DNA of 61,919 nt, taken from assembly GCA_900175165.2 (NCBI GenBank), contig FWWN02000132.1:1-61919 (forward strand), in the 5' to 3' direction. This document shows positions 12,409 to 22,289 of the stretch, one piece after another (the stretch's first letter is position 1; the number at the start of each line of letters is the position of its first letter). Made by a program: the position numbers and the translations under genes. Source of the stretch: Rhizomucor pusillus. Taxonomy: Eukaryota; Mucoromycota; Mucoromycetes; Mucorales; Lichtheimiaceae. The notes under the pieces are model-generated. The model was not told the DNA's origin. It was given only the letters and a program-made list of their open reading frames with translations, and searched no databases.

Positions 12409-14430
12409 TCATTGGATCCTCTGACGCAAGTCAAGTTTTGGGACGGAACCACCCGGCAAGGTCCCTATAGGACATGGTGTCCATTTCGAGGTATCGTATC
12501 TTTTCCACGAGCTCCCAGCAGAATCCTTGTAATCCTGGATGTGTCCAGCCATTTCAATTTGAGAACCATCTGTGCGTACATATCTTGTCGTCCTTTCATA
12601 CCTGTCCTCTCCAGTCAGCCATTTGTTCCATGAGCATTTCAAGTTCAGTTTGCATAGCATTTTCATCCAGCTGGAGTCGATCTTTTGCTGTCTTGGTTGG
12701 AGAATCCGTCAATATTCTTTCAAAGTATCTTAAAAACGGCTGGAGTTCTTCTTCAAGTTCCGGTTGGATGGAAATAATTGTCTGCAATACACTTCTAGTG
12801 CTAAATTTCTGCGTTACACGTTTGGTTCGCTCGAGGCTGACTATGGATGTTTTCTTACTAATAATTAGGTCTTCGCAAGCAAGCTTCCATAATGCCGTCC
12901 ACCGAAGTTTCGTCAAATATCTTGTCCGTATCTTCAGCAGCTTCATTTTGCAATATAAACTGTATCCAGCAAACTATAAAGACCGGAAATGGGAAGGCGA
13001 ACGATGTTAGATCCGTCTAGTTTTACAACCATAAAATATATTTACCCAGAGTTAACATATAACTTGAACCTTTACTGTCTTCCGAAGGTGGTTGTGATTC
13101 ATTGGGCTAAGATTTCCAAAGGTCATCACCAACGATCCTGTGTCTCACAGGAAGCTGCAAATTTACCTCTTCGCTTTGTTGCAGATATGCTAGTTTCTCG
13201 CTAAATACAAAATCTACGTTGTGTCAGCATCATGGTTTTGTTGAGGGAGCAAATGTCTTACTTGGTTGAGTATCTAACTTCTCTGCCATCTGTACCAGCA
13301 GATAGTTTCCGAAATCAGGATATACGTTTGACACTGTACGCAAAAGTGGAATCCAAAGTTCAAGTAATTCTTCCGAGATGTTCATCGATTTCATGGATGC
13401 TCTTTTCCTGTAAGGTTGCAAAATATAAATATGTTGGTAACTCTACAACGTTGTTCATTGCAAAATACTTGCGATTTTCCCGCAGGTACCAGCCCACCTG
13501 CTTCCAGCAGAACAGGAACTAGACCTTCCTTTATGACTACCGGGTTGAGTATATTTTGCAATTCCTTCAGTGCTTTCTTGTATGGGGTACTGTCAGGTCT
13601 CCGTCCACTGTTATAATCGTTGAGTTCTATTATTGCTTGTATTAGCAACCGACAATGAAACAACTTGAAGTGTTACCTTTCAAGTATGTCTTCCGAGTCT
13701 TCTTATACAGCTGAACAGTTTGTAGTAGTTGCTGCTTTTTCGCGGCACCGATCTCTGAATCTGCAAGACTTTCTGGTAATACCACTTTCCAAAAGAACTC
13801 GTACAGCCATTGCAACGCCTAAGCAGAGATCATAATAAGGACATTGAATGGTGAATTGTTTGTAGAATTGTGTGTGATATATTACATGCACACATGCATC
13901 GCGCAACACTGGTAAGGTTGGGAGCTCTTCGTGGGATAACGCGTGTCGAATTTCAATAAATCGTGCTGGTAGTCCAATTATTCGTGCAATCTGGTACAGA
14001 TTCAATGCAAATGCCGATCTTTGTGCACTGTCCACGGCACCGTTGACGAATCTACGAGTTTATCTGGCATGAGAGTAATGATTTTCAATCATTTCAAATG
14101 CTTATTACCTTATAAGAGCCATACCATACATAAGTCTTAGCTCGCTGCTTGAGAGTTTCAGCTTGGCACCAGAAAAGTCGTGAAGTTTAGCGCTGATAAG
14201 ACTAGCAGTACTCAGCAGAGACACAGGTATCTTTCCGCGTGCAGACCATGCTTTGATCTGGCAATTTGGACACTAGTTAGAATTGCTCTCCCCCTGTCTG
14301 GCTCACAATGTGATTCTACTCTGTCGACACCAAGTTGTGCTTCCTCTGGACATTCTGAATATAACCATGACCTGACTTGTTCGAGTTCCTGGTAAGTAGT
14401 CCACGGTACAGTGCGTGGCAACTGGTTCAT
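12409..14430 (-). CDS. LAS1: Las1-family pre-rRNA ITS2 endoribonuclease
   Basis: Las1 is the HEPN endonuclease that cuts ITS2 at site C2 together with the Grc3 kinase. The N-terminus begins LPRTVPWTTYQELEQVRSWLYS, a family hallmark. After an intron (about 14271-14330) comes IKAWSARGKIPVSLLSTASL, then MYGMALIRFVNG and FALNLYQIARIIGLPARFIE. The HEPN catalytic motif is RHALSHEELP (R-H-x3-H intact). Downstream exons carry LQWLYEFFWKVVLPE, a helical region and, at the end, the conserved W.PCPIG segment (KWTPCPIGTLPGG) close to the stop at 12409. The ATG at 14430 precedes NQLPRTVPW directly. Its start is only about 106 bp from the start of the divergent neighbouring gene, implying a shared promoter region. 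Confidence 0.88.
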
Positions 14431-14536
14431 TTTCTTTTCAGAAAGGAAGTGAAGACCGCGCTCACGAAGGGCGCATGAATTCGAAAGTAACGCGCAGTAA
14501 GTGCCACCAAGCCACCATTTGCTTTCCCTCTCAACA
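14431..14536. promoter_or_regulatory. Putative bidirectional promoter, LAS1 / Ett1-like gene
   Basis: Only about 106 bp lie between the divergent start codons of the Las1 gene (minus) and the Ett1/Nro1-like gene (plus). Both transcripts must start from, or overlap, this interval. No specific element is claimed. Confidence 0.5.
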
Positions 14537-15979
14537 ATGTCTAAACGTGCCGCGAACGATGAAGCACAGAGTTCGCTGCAGGCCAAGCGAGTAAAACGTA
14601 CACAAACAGATGGGCATGCAACCGGTTGCAGCGATCCAGAATGCGACGGCTGCGATGTCGGTGAAATTGAAATCTCGTTTGTGAAAAAGAACAGCCAAGG
14701 ACAGGAGGAACCTGCAACACCGTCGGCTCGTGAGCTACTTGCAATGGCAATCGAAGAAGCTGCTGACAGTGGCAGCAACTGTGAGGACGACAACAAGAGC
14801 GGTGAAAAGTCGGAACTTGTCAAGCGACTGTTTGGTATGGCTTTAGAGCAATTTAAAGAGAAGGAACCCGAGGACAGACTCGGATATGCAATTTGCCTTG
14901 TCGAACTGGGAAAAGCAGTCAGTGTCGAGGAAAGCATACGGGAAGGTTTAGATCTTTTGCGGCACCTGAATAAGAAAGAACCATCGCTTGAGACCATGCT
15001 TTGTCTTGCCCGTGCAGCATTTGCTCTCGCGACTTTCTTGCGGACGCGACAAAACCAATGGTTTAAAGATGAGCGACAAGAACTCGACGAAGAAGATGAA
15101 AAGGAGTACGCACAGTTACTTAAGAAGCACAAAGTCTCTAAGGAGGAGATCAAATTATGCAAAGAAGGCCTGGAGGCTGCTGGCAAGGTAAAGCGATGAG
15201 GAAGAGAAAGCAGTCAAGAACACATGGACGTGACTTACAATGTTCCTGCAAGATGGTGGAGCAAAAGGATAACGCGGCTCCAAGTAGAGAACAGCGATCC
15301 TCGCTTCATGATATATATGACTACATTCAGCTTCTAGATGAGCATATCAACTTTGACCATGCCAATTTGATAATCAATACTACCATGAATATGGTCAAGC
15401 AATTCCGATATTTGGAAGATTACGACCTTTTGGCCCTTTTAGCAGCGTTGCTGCTACAAAAGCAACGAGTTCTCAGCGACGACCCAGAGGGCAAAGAAAC
15501 CAAGGCAAGAAGACACAGTGCGATTTCATATTATCTTTGGCAATAACTTGTGTTCAACCAGATTCTGTGCCTTGAAGCAAAGAATTACTTAGTGGAAGCC
15601 AGAAAATTATATTCAGACAAGCACAACAAAGAATATGCATGGGGCTGGGAGCTGGTAGATATGAGTGTTCTGCAAAAAGCAAAATTCAATTGGTCTAATG
15701 GTCCTTGATGTAGCATGCTCTGGCATCTCTTGTGTTATCCAACGTACTTGAGGATGAGGATAAAGTATTAGAAAGTTTCGACGAAGCTTTGGAAGCTTTC
15801 AAAAAGGCCTTAGAGCTGAATCCAGGTAAGAACTGAAATCTTGGTTTGCCGTCAGTAAGATAAATGAAGATTCGAACGATTCTCCACCAGAAAATAAGCA
15901 TGTAGCCGAAATGATCGAGATGCTACAAGGCTCACCAGAAAATGACGTCGATAAAGAAGACGAGAAGACAGAGATGTAA
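14537..15979 (+). CDS. Helical-repeat (TPR-like) protein, possible Ett1/Nro1 family
   Basis: A nuclear-looking protein with a basic KR-rich N-terminus (AKRVKRTQ), a short acidic stretch, then amphipathic helices (MALEQFKEKEPEDRLGYAIC; LVELGKAVSVEESIREGLDLL). Later exons give SLHDIYDYIQLLDEHINFDH, then an ARKLYSDKHNKEYAWGWEL segment, and finally a TPR-like unit ESFDEALEAFKKALELNP before an acidic C-terminus. The overall plan fits the fungal Ett1 (enhancer of translation termination)/Nro1 (Ofd1 inhibitor) family, but I recognise it by layout more than by a signature motif, so the name is tentative. The first exon ends near 15188 (GKAAG-like AAGK|gtaaag); about four to five exons are needed. An upstream in-frame ATG at 14501 exists, but 14537 (MSKRAAND) is the more likely start. 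Its stop lies 31 bp from the stop of the convergent LACTB2-like gene. Confidence 0.55.
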
Positions 15980-16010
15980 TTTTATTTAAATATCTATCAT
16001 GTTCTTATCT

Positions 16011-17006
16011 TTACAAATTGCTACCGACCCACTGCCACCTGTTATCGACAAGATCCTGCAGATCGGCGTCCCCAGATGGACCTTCTGCCATTCTGACAAC
16101 ACCATCCTTTTCCAGCTTCAGCAGATGTAATATAATACCACGACACGCAGCGAAAAAAACGGTCTCTGGCAGTCCACTGTAAATTTTCTCTACAATATCC
16201 TTTGATGTCCAATACTTGCTATCGCTGGATCGCAGTATACCAACAATCTGCTCTTCCCGCGCTTCACGATGCTGGATATATTCCTTGATCTTTGAAATTC
16301 CATCCTCCACGACTGCTCCGTGACCAGGATAGAGACGTTTTGGGTTCAATGCCAACATCTTCCTTAAACTAGACAGGTACGATGACAAATCCTCAAATAC
16401 GACAGTGCCGTGCCCGAGTACACAGTCGGCAGTAAATATGCTGTTTTCCTCTTCCAACCAGAACGCGCAATGATCTCTCGTGTGCCCAGGAGTATGAATT
16501 ACTTTGAGGGTGATCGAATCGGTTCGAAAAACCTGGTTGTCATGCAGATCCGCAACCGGTATGTCTTCAGGGAATAACCGAACTTGTCCTGAGCTCTTTG
16601 GCATCCGCATTTGGCCCGGGTATTTGTGCACCATGATGCGATTATTCTTGTTCAACAGTCCAGAGCCCAAGACGTCCTTGACTCCACCAAAGTGATCAGG
16701 ATGCGCATGTGTAATGATGATATCTGAAATATATGCATCTGGGGATATCTGCTTGAGCGACTCTTCCAACAATGGAACATATCCCGGTATGCCCTGTCCA
16801 CAGTCTATCAATAGTTTCTGAGGACCGATCCCGAGCAGATACGTGTTCGTGCCTGCATGTGCGCGATTTGTTCAGACACTGTTGCATTAATAACGATTAG
16901 CAAAACTACCTTGCAATGTGAAATTGCCTGGATTCAATCCCAGGACTCTCCAGACTCGTTCAGAGAGACGGGCAAACGAAGGAAGCGACACTAACGATTC
17001 AGCCAT
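16011..17006 (-). CDS. LACTB2-like metallo-beta-lactamase-fold hydrolase
   Basis: A member of the LACTB2 branch of the metallo-beta-lactamase superfamily; the animal enzyme is a mitochondrial endoribonuclease, and fungal polyketide thioesterases are related. The first exon (ATG at 17006) reads MAESLVSLPSFARLSERVWR then LGLNPGNFTLQ. After an intron (about 16855-16912) comes GTNTYLLGIGPQKLLIDCG. The metal-binding motif is intact (IITHAHPDHFGG), followed by HTPGHTRDHCAFWLEEE, FTADCVLGHG and RLYPGHGAVVEDG. A C-terminal helical region (HREAREEQI and a winged-helix-like segment with ILHLLKLEKDGVV) matches LACTB2 proteins. The length is near 310 residues, the usual family size. It is convergent with the upstream gene, with 31 bp between the stops. 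Confidence 0.85.
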
Positions 17007-17677
17007 TGACGACCAATGGAGGCAGTGTATTATCGTGGAGAGTGCGAGCAAGACTATGCCGGCTATTCTTCATGCTGACACACGCATTTCCCAGCGATCA
17101 TGTGACACGTACAGATAATGATGGCTCTTCCCTGGGATTTGCTTCAAATACACAGATGTGGTGAGATGTGGTTGTAACGGCCAGAAAACAAGGCAATCAT
17201 CAGCCACAAATATTAGCGTCATCACGTTCATAGATCTATATACTTACCAAACTCCTAGTTGGTTATGCAGTACATCATATCAAAAAAATATAAACATCCC
17301 CATCACCAAGAATAAAACAATTCAGTGATACCCTCCGCAATGCGTCAGTTGACGTAATGCAGACTGATGATATGGTACTAAGCTCTCCGAGCCGCCTTTG
17401 TTCTTAGTAATATCTCTCTTCTCTCTTCTTATCACTAAACACAGACTCTATCTCTAATAAAAAAATCCTTTTCTGCCAACTAATTCGCAAATTGAGTATG
17501 GTCTCAAAACACCCTCGCGACTAACATCGGCTGCCTGTGGGTCGTGAGAAACATCTCTTTCATCAAGCATAAAAGGTGATACACTCTTTACAAGCGAGGA
17601 AGGTTATATGCAGCTGGGAAAAGCTTATTTACTGTTTTCACATCTGCGTTTTGTTGAGTCTTTCTTTCAGAACAACA
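17007..17677. other. Intergenic region at left edge of mobile-element island
   Basis: About 670 bp without a gene. It should contain the LACTB2-like promoter on the left. Runs such as CTCTCTTCTCTCTTCTTATC near 17410-17445 are pyrimidine-rich. I could not find a copy of the GGAGGTCGTCTAG terminal motif here that would mark the left end of the element that follows, so that boundary is open. Confidence 0.4.
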
Positions 17678-20006
17678 ATGGACTTCTTACAAGACAATCC
17701 AAATATTACCCCGCGACGTTCTTGCAACAGCTGTGGCCGAACAGACCATTTGAGACACTCGAGTCGTTTGTGTCCGCACAACCCACGTTTCAATAGATCG
17801 GCAGAGCGAGAACAAAATGAGCAACAAACAAGGTTTAGCCCATCATTGAATACTCTTCAGATAATGTAGTCTTCATTAGTTTTGGAAATATTTACCTCAT
17901 GATATTGATATCATCGATTGATTGATAGCCCTCGGTGTCGAAACTATGATGAAATGGAAATTGCAAGCATAGCAGGCGCTGTTGCTATGCAAGTTATTTC
18001 GAATGATTCCATGCGTATCGCTCGACAACCAAACTTTGCTGAGCATATGGTTTCCGGTAGAGATGTCGTCGAGCACAGACATACATAATGGGCGGGTTAT
18101 CCATCATCCGAGAATACATGGTGTGATATCACCAAATTTAACGAGACCGAGTGCATTGACGATTACTGGAAGGCTCGTAGGACGACTGCATAAGGACATC
18201 CATCGACTTTTAAAACTGATTATCGGCCGTGTCGACCGGTCGACCGATAGTTAACTTGTCTAAAATTTCCAGCGATGTCTAAGAAGATCAACGACCAGAT
18301 TTTCGTGGAGAATGCCGAGTTGTTAAATGACGTGGCATACGTCGATTATACAATTGGCGGGTCGAATCGGCGTTTTGGTTGGGACGATGCATCCACGGCC
18401 TTTTGCGACAGTTTGCTCTTTTGGTGCCTAACGTGCGCGTCCCTAATGAGGAAGCCTGAGGAAATCGGTAGATTCCTTAGTCTAGTACGCGCACATTTTG
18501 CGATGGTGGCGGACGAGTTATCCGGCGTCATCATCAAGTACGTCTACCTCCGGACTCTGCGGGGAGCGTTTGACTGTCTTCCCGGTTGATAAACTCCAGA
18601 GGGCGTTGAGAGAGTTTAAGGTCGAAGCGAAGGACTTTAAAGCGGCTTACATTGCGATTAAAGTCTCATTTCAGCAGCAGCTTCCTTTAGAGACCGTCAT
18701 TCGATGTGTGCGAGAGGTTATCCGTCTGCTGGAAGAAAGTACGATAATTCTCCACGATATCGACATCTCAGTTGACTGCGCGTTTATTTCCACCCGAGCG
18801 ATTATTAAGGACTATCTATCCAAGCTCGGTGTGACTGAGAACGATATTGCCGATAAGATTAAGGACGTAGGATTAAACTATATCTCATGGCGTGGATATA
18901 CGACGTCTGTCCCGCCCGTGATATTAAGGACAAAGATCTACAACAAGTTCGTCCAGATGCTTGAGAGTACGGATGTCAGGTCGAGCTTAGGATCACAATT
19001 AGCCAACCTGATTATGAATCCTTGCCCTCGATTTGCTCAAAAGCTCCGGTCGTTTTCGGGAAGCGGCATGTCGCGTATCGAGATCACATTCTACTCATCG
19101 ATGGTCTATGATGCAGCGGAATATGAGTTGATCGTCCGACAAACACTCGATTGTATGTCCGGATGTCCAACATTCGAAATTTCGTTTGAGCGTCAATGGA
19201 AAGCTCTTACCGATGAGATCCGTAGGTTTTTGCTGTTTACGTCCGTGATACCCGCGTATTTGCGTACTGCCATTGGTGGAACTCGATCACTGGAAAGAAA
19301 CAGGGAATGAGTAGGTCGAATATCGACGAGAAGGAGGTCATTCCGCTCCTGTCAATTTTTTCTTTCAACCATCAACCTATCCATTTCTTGACTCTGACAA
19401 CGGCCAGTGACGAGGTTCGTGAGTATGCCCATTACGAGTTCATCCACTATCGATGCTACACTCGAGTGACATCGGGAATGACACTTGTCCCTGCCCTAAA
19501 CAACTCCTTATACCCATATCGATCGGCCATTCCAACTGTACCGTCCTTTGAGTCCATTGGCCTTGTCGAGTCAAATGGTATTAGGATCGAATGGCCGTGG
19601 GATCGATTGTTTTAAGGCGTCTAATGTCCGAGAAGCGTCTGTCGTAAGTACCATACGACTTGTAGATTCCACCATGGAATCGCATGATATGCATCCAGGA
19701 AGGCAGTCGAATGACAGTCGTTTATTTGTCATGGAGAATTACTTACGACCATCGGACTATCGACCCGATTACAATGTTCTAGAGGAGCGATCGTCCTATA
19801 CCGTCATCGGTTACGGCGAGACGACTTTCAATGGAAGATCGTACATCTGCTTGCTTACGGACGACGATACACGCATAAGATGCAGCAGTCGTAGACTTTC
19901 CTCGTTAGTCCAGGATGCAATCAGCAAGGGGATGGTTTTTACGCTCTATGTCGAGAGCATCGTATGCCGACGTGGAATGAAAGAAGTCAATGCTCACATC
20001 GAGTAA
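17678..20006 (+). pseudogene. Decayed mobile-element gene: zinc knuckle plus Rep-like core plus C-terminal domain, family unknown
   Basis: I do not recognise this family. Fragments in order on one strand look like one broken gene. (1) 17678-17869 begins MDFLQDNPN and has a zinc knuckle CNSCGRTDHLRHSSRLCPHN (C-x2-C-x4-H-x6-C). (2) 17935-18180 is coding-like (MEIASIAGAVAMQVI) but carries an in-frame TAA at 18086. (3) 18275-18580 begins MSKKINDQ. (4) About 18580-19280 is in another frame and has RTKIYNKF followed about 50 residues later by SGMSRIEITFYSS. (5) About 19270-19610 is shifted again. (6) About 19620-20006 ends in a compact domain with SSYTVIGYGETTFNGRSYIC and SSRRLSSLVQDAISKGM, which could be an OB-like beta barrel. 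The Y-x-K ... R-I-E-I pattern resembles the core of Rep_trans-type rolling-circle initiators; that is inference. No HUH motif is seen. At least three frame changes plus one stop show it is dead. Confidence 0.55.
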
Positions 20007-20135
20007 ATTCCCGCGCAGGATCTTTTAAAACATGCTCGCACATTACCCATATGCCAAGGGGGTATCATATGGGCTCAGGCCATGGTGCGCGTTACCAACC
20101 CCTCTCGGTCGATGGCCTCCCGGCCATGTCCTCTA

Positions 20136-20395
20136 GGAGGTCGTCTAGAACAACATACACGATGATCCTCTCGTTAAAGTCCCCGCTCCGCAAGGCTACG
20201 CAGGTTTTTGAGAACATGAGCTAATCGCTTGAAATAAAGACTTATATAAAATTTCCTGGATTTTTCTGGATAACAGATGATTATTGTATCAAGACCAATC
20301 GAGCGATTAGCCCATGTTCTCAAAAACCCGCGTAGCCTTGCGGAGCGTGGACTTCAGCGGGAGGAACATCATACATGTGGTTCTAGATGACCTCC
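20136..20395. repeat. MITE-like element with about 97-bp terminal inverted repeats
   Basis: Left arm 20136-20232 and right arm 20299-20395 are imperfect inverted copies, roughly 80-85% identical by eye. They share the outer motif GGAGGTC(G/A)TCTAGAAC, the block GCTCCGCAAGGCTACGC, TTTTTGAGAACATG and the inner CTAATCGCT. About 66 bp separate the arms, so the whole unit is a 260-bp hairpin-capable element. It starts 130 bp after the last fragment of the decayed zinc-knuckle/Rep-like gene and may be derived from that element's end. Confidence 0.75.
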
Positions 20396-20456
20396 CTTGC
20401 GAAGCGGGTCGTACTTAAAGGAATAGGCGCAAGCTCTTTAATTCTGGATGGCCTCC
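20396..20456 (-). repeat. Mini-hairpin repeat, diverged copy of the 22.2-kb hairpin
   Basis: Read on the minus strand from 20456, this starts GGAGGCCATCCAG, continues AAAGAGCTTGCGCC and ends CCCGCTTCGCAAG. It lines up with 22206-22289 (GGAGGTCGTCTAGGACC, AAAGAGCTTGCGCC, CCCGCTTCGCAAGC). Its distal end is replaced by the end of the adjoining MITE-like element, suggesting nested or tandem insertion. Confidence 0.55.
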
Positions 20457-20522
20457 TATACGTATATTCCTGCCACTTTACTGCCTCACTGTTTCCTTTT
20501 TCACTACTTTAAAATTTCAAAC

Positions 20523-20630
20523 ATGAGTGCACAATTTTTATACGAAGATGGACAAGGAAATGTTGTCGATGAGAACGGTAGACCTGAGTCCATGGATTAC
20601 ATCGTTCACCAGACAAAATTTGCTCTGTAG
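20523..20630 (+). pseudogene. Truncated Tc1/mariner transposase N-terminus
   Basis: The 35-codon frame starting MSAQFLYEDGQGNVVDENG and continuing RPESMDYIV is clearly related to the N-terminus of the transposase at 23104-24401 (MDNQFFYEEGQGNVVDEYG, RPEPMDYLV), on the opposite strand. The similarity ends near GTGATATAAGGAGG, after which unrelated sequence follows. It is a fragment of a second copy of the same transposon family. Confidence 0.75.
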
Positions 20631-21070
20631 GTGATATAAGGAGGTCATCCATGTCCTCATGTCCATCGATAGAGAATCGGGCTACCGTATCTGTTGCCGA
20701 TCAACCGAAGTTCTTTAAAACTATTCCATCCTGCGAAACAGGATACCGCCCTCGAGAGATATACGGACGGCCAGGATATCTACCGCGTCCCAATCTCTGG
20801 TTGTCATCCAGGATTTGTCTCATCATTCAGGAGGCGATTATCTCCCAGGACATCGGATAGGCATATGGGATCACCGACAGACCAAAAGATGTCCGAGATT
20901 ATAACGACCTTGTCCGTCCTTCAACGATGGAGGTGGTACAACAATTAGAACTCCCTCTTATTACAATCATCTACTGGTAGACTTAACTCTTCGGTCTTAT
21001 TCCATTAAGAGCACCTACCCAAGGTCTACAGTATTTTACTGTTCCACCTTCCCAACAAATACTTCGGGTA
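20631..21070. other. Unassigned sequence between element fragments
   Basis: About 440 bp with no recognisable gene. Short open frames on the plus strand (for example around 20651-20948) contain no motif I know. It begins with GGAGGTCATCC, close to the terminal motif of the nearby hairpins, so it may be remnant mobile DNA. Confidence 0.35.
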
Positions 21071-21280
21071 GTTAAGTATCGATTTATTCTCTTGCTTTTG
21101 GGGCTATTTGTACTGTTATGTCTTTTCGGGTTTATGACAATAAAGGGATAGGTGAAATAAAAGAAATATATAAGCCCAGGTTTGTACAATGGAGATGTAT
21201 ACAAAAAGAGAACACGAACTTGGCAACCGGCGAAGTAACAGAAAAGGCAACGGACGAAGTCCGTGCACGACACACGACGC
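21071..21280 (+). repeat. LTR-like repeat, left member of a diverged inverted pair
   Basis: The segment starts GTTAAGTATCGATTTATTCT and contains GGGTTTATGACAATAAAGG, GTACAATGGAGATG, GGCGAAGTAACAGAAAAGG and CCGTGCACGACAC. Each block has a counterpart in the same order on the opposite strand at 21570-21775. The AATAAA-containing block and its position near a tRNA gene are reminiscent of solo LTRs of tRNA-targeting retrotransposons, but no internal retroelement gene is present. Confidence 0.5.
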
Positions 21281-21569
21281 AGCGCAAAGAAAGAAGCGTT
21301 ACGACAAGAATTCTATGCACGTGTCATAACGCTACTAGTTTTGCGCTACGAGCTAACCACACAGGAAAAGACCACGAAGACTTGAGAGACTTAAGATAAT
21401 AATTTTATTCTTTTTGTTCAGGCAAGTATTTATACCGTTTTTACATGTAAAAAATAAAGATAATACAATTGGTTATGCTAGTACCAATTAAAAAACAAAT
21501 GCGCCTGAGTATGTAACTGTGCTTGCTAATGACAGAGGACGAATCAGAGTGCTGTTCCTGGAAAATAAA

Positions 21570-21775
21570 CTCGTGTCGCGCACGGGCTTTACCCCTTTCC
21601 TTTTTGGTCACTTCGCCGTTATGAGCGCCGCTCTCTTTGACACCTTTCCTTTTGAATAGTATTTCCATTGCACAGCATTTATATATTATATACTTTCCTT
21701 TATTATCATATACCCGTAAAAGTCCACACATTATATAAATACTGAAGCCAGCAAAAGAATAAACTGGCATTTAAC
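21570..21775 (-). repeat. LTR-like repeat, right member of a diverged inverted pair
   Basis: Read from 21775 on the minus strand: GTTAAATGCCAGTTTATTCT, GGGTATATGATAATAAAGG, GTGCAATGGAAATA, GGCGAAGTGACCAAAAAGG and CCCGTGCGCGACAC. It is the inverted counterpart of 21071-21280, about 65-70% identical by eye, with roughly 290 bp of unrelated sequence between the two. It ends about 135 bp downstream of the tRNA-Ala gene's 3' end. Confidence 0.5.
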
Positions 21776-21910
21776 TAGTATCCTCTTACTTCGTGATCTC
21801 TCCTTTGTGACAAGTCTCTGTAGGTTCGTAGCGCAAAAGATTAGAGTCACGAAGCTCGCATTGATTTTGGTCAATGGCAAAAGTTATACGACAAGCCGAG
21901 CCCGTGTTAA

Positions 21911-21983
21911 TGGAGAAGCTGGGCGTCGATCCCAGTACCTCTCGCATGCTAAGCGAGCGCTCTACCATTTGAGCTACATCCCC
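21911..21983 (-). tRNA. tRNA-Ala (anticodon AGC)
   Basis: Read from 21983 on the minus strand, the 73-nt sequence begins GGGGATGTAGCTCAAATGG and ends CCCAGCTTCTCCA. The anticodon arm is CTCGC-TTAGCAT-GCGAG, giving AGC (read as IGC), which decodes alanine GCU/GCC/GCA. The D arm contains the A-box TAGCTCAAATGG; the T arm GCTGGG/CCCAGC-type stem has the B-box-like GGGATCGACGCCC. The acceptor stem pairs with one T-T mismatch and one G-T wobble. There is no intron. It is an intact nuclear tRNA gene embedded in the mobile-element island. Confidence 0.93.
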
Positions 21984-22205
21984 TGCTACTGAATTTGTCG
22001 GTGGCAAGAAATCTTGAATGCGCTTCAGGCCAGTAATCAAGCACTGCGGGAAAAGCTGATTTTGGACACATTTTAGACGCCTTTTAAACAACATGGAAAT
22101 TTTAGCTACATTTTAGACATGCTATAAGTTTCTTCCTTCTAAGGCACACAGCCATAAATTCTCATTCATTTTCCTGCTAAGGCCCGTTTTTTGTGAGAGA
22201 ATTAT

Positions 22206-22289
22206 GGAGGTCGTCTAGGACCAAAGAGCTTGCGCCTGTCTGGGTAAATAGGACCCGCTTCGCAAGCTTTTTGGTCCTAGACGACTTCC
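22206..22289. repeat. 84-bp near-perfect hairpin (terminal motif GGAGGTCGTCTAGGACC)
   Basis: The left arm GGAGGTCGTCTAGGACCAAA plus GAGCTTGCG pairs with the right arm, which reads on the minus strand GGAAGTCGTCTAGGACCAAA plus AAGCTTGCG. About 27 of 30 positions match, leaving a loop of roughly 25 bp. The terminal motif is shared with the MITE-like element at 20136-20395 and with 20396-20456. Confidence 0.75.

Noticed and set aside
14212..15186. Long minus-strand open frame (324 codons) over the Ett1-like gene, joined to the Las1 N-terminus
   Set aside because: Only its last part is the real Las1 exon 1 plus an unspliced intron. The rest is serine/arginine-rich antisense of the plus-strand exon.
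17678..20006. Helitron Rep/helicase or a retroelement as the identity of the unknown element
   Set aside because: No HUH motif, helicase motifs or reverse-transcriptase motifs are visible in any frame.
17678..20006. A Fanzor remnant like the one at 36.6-39.3 kb
   Set aside because: Only the zinc knuckle is shared; no RuvC motif or C-terminal CxxC finger pair is present.
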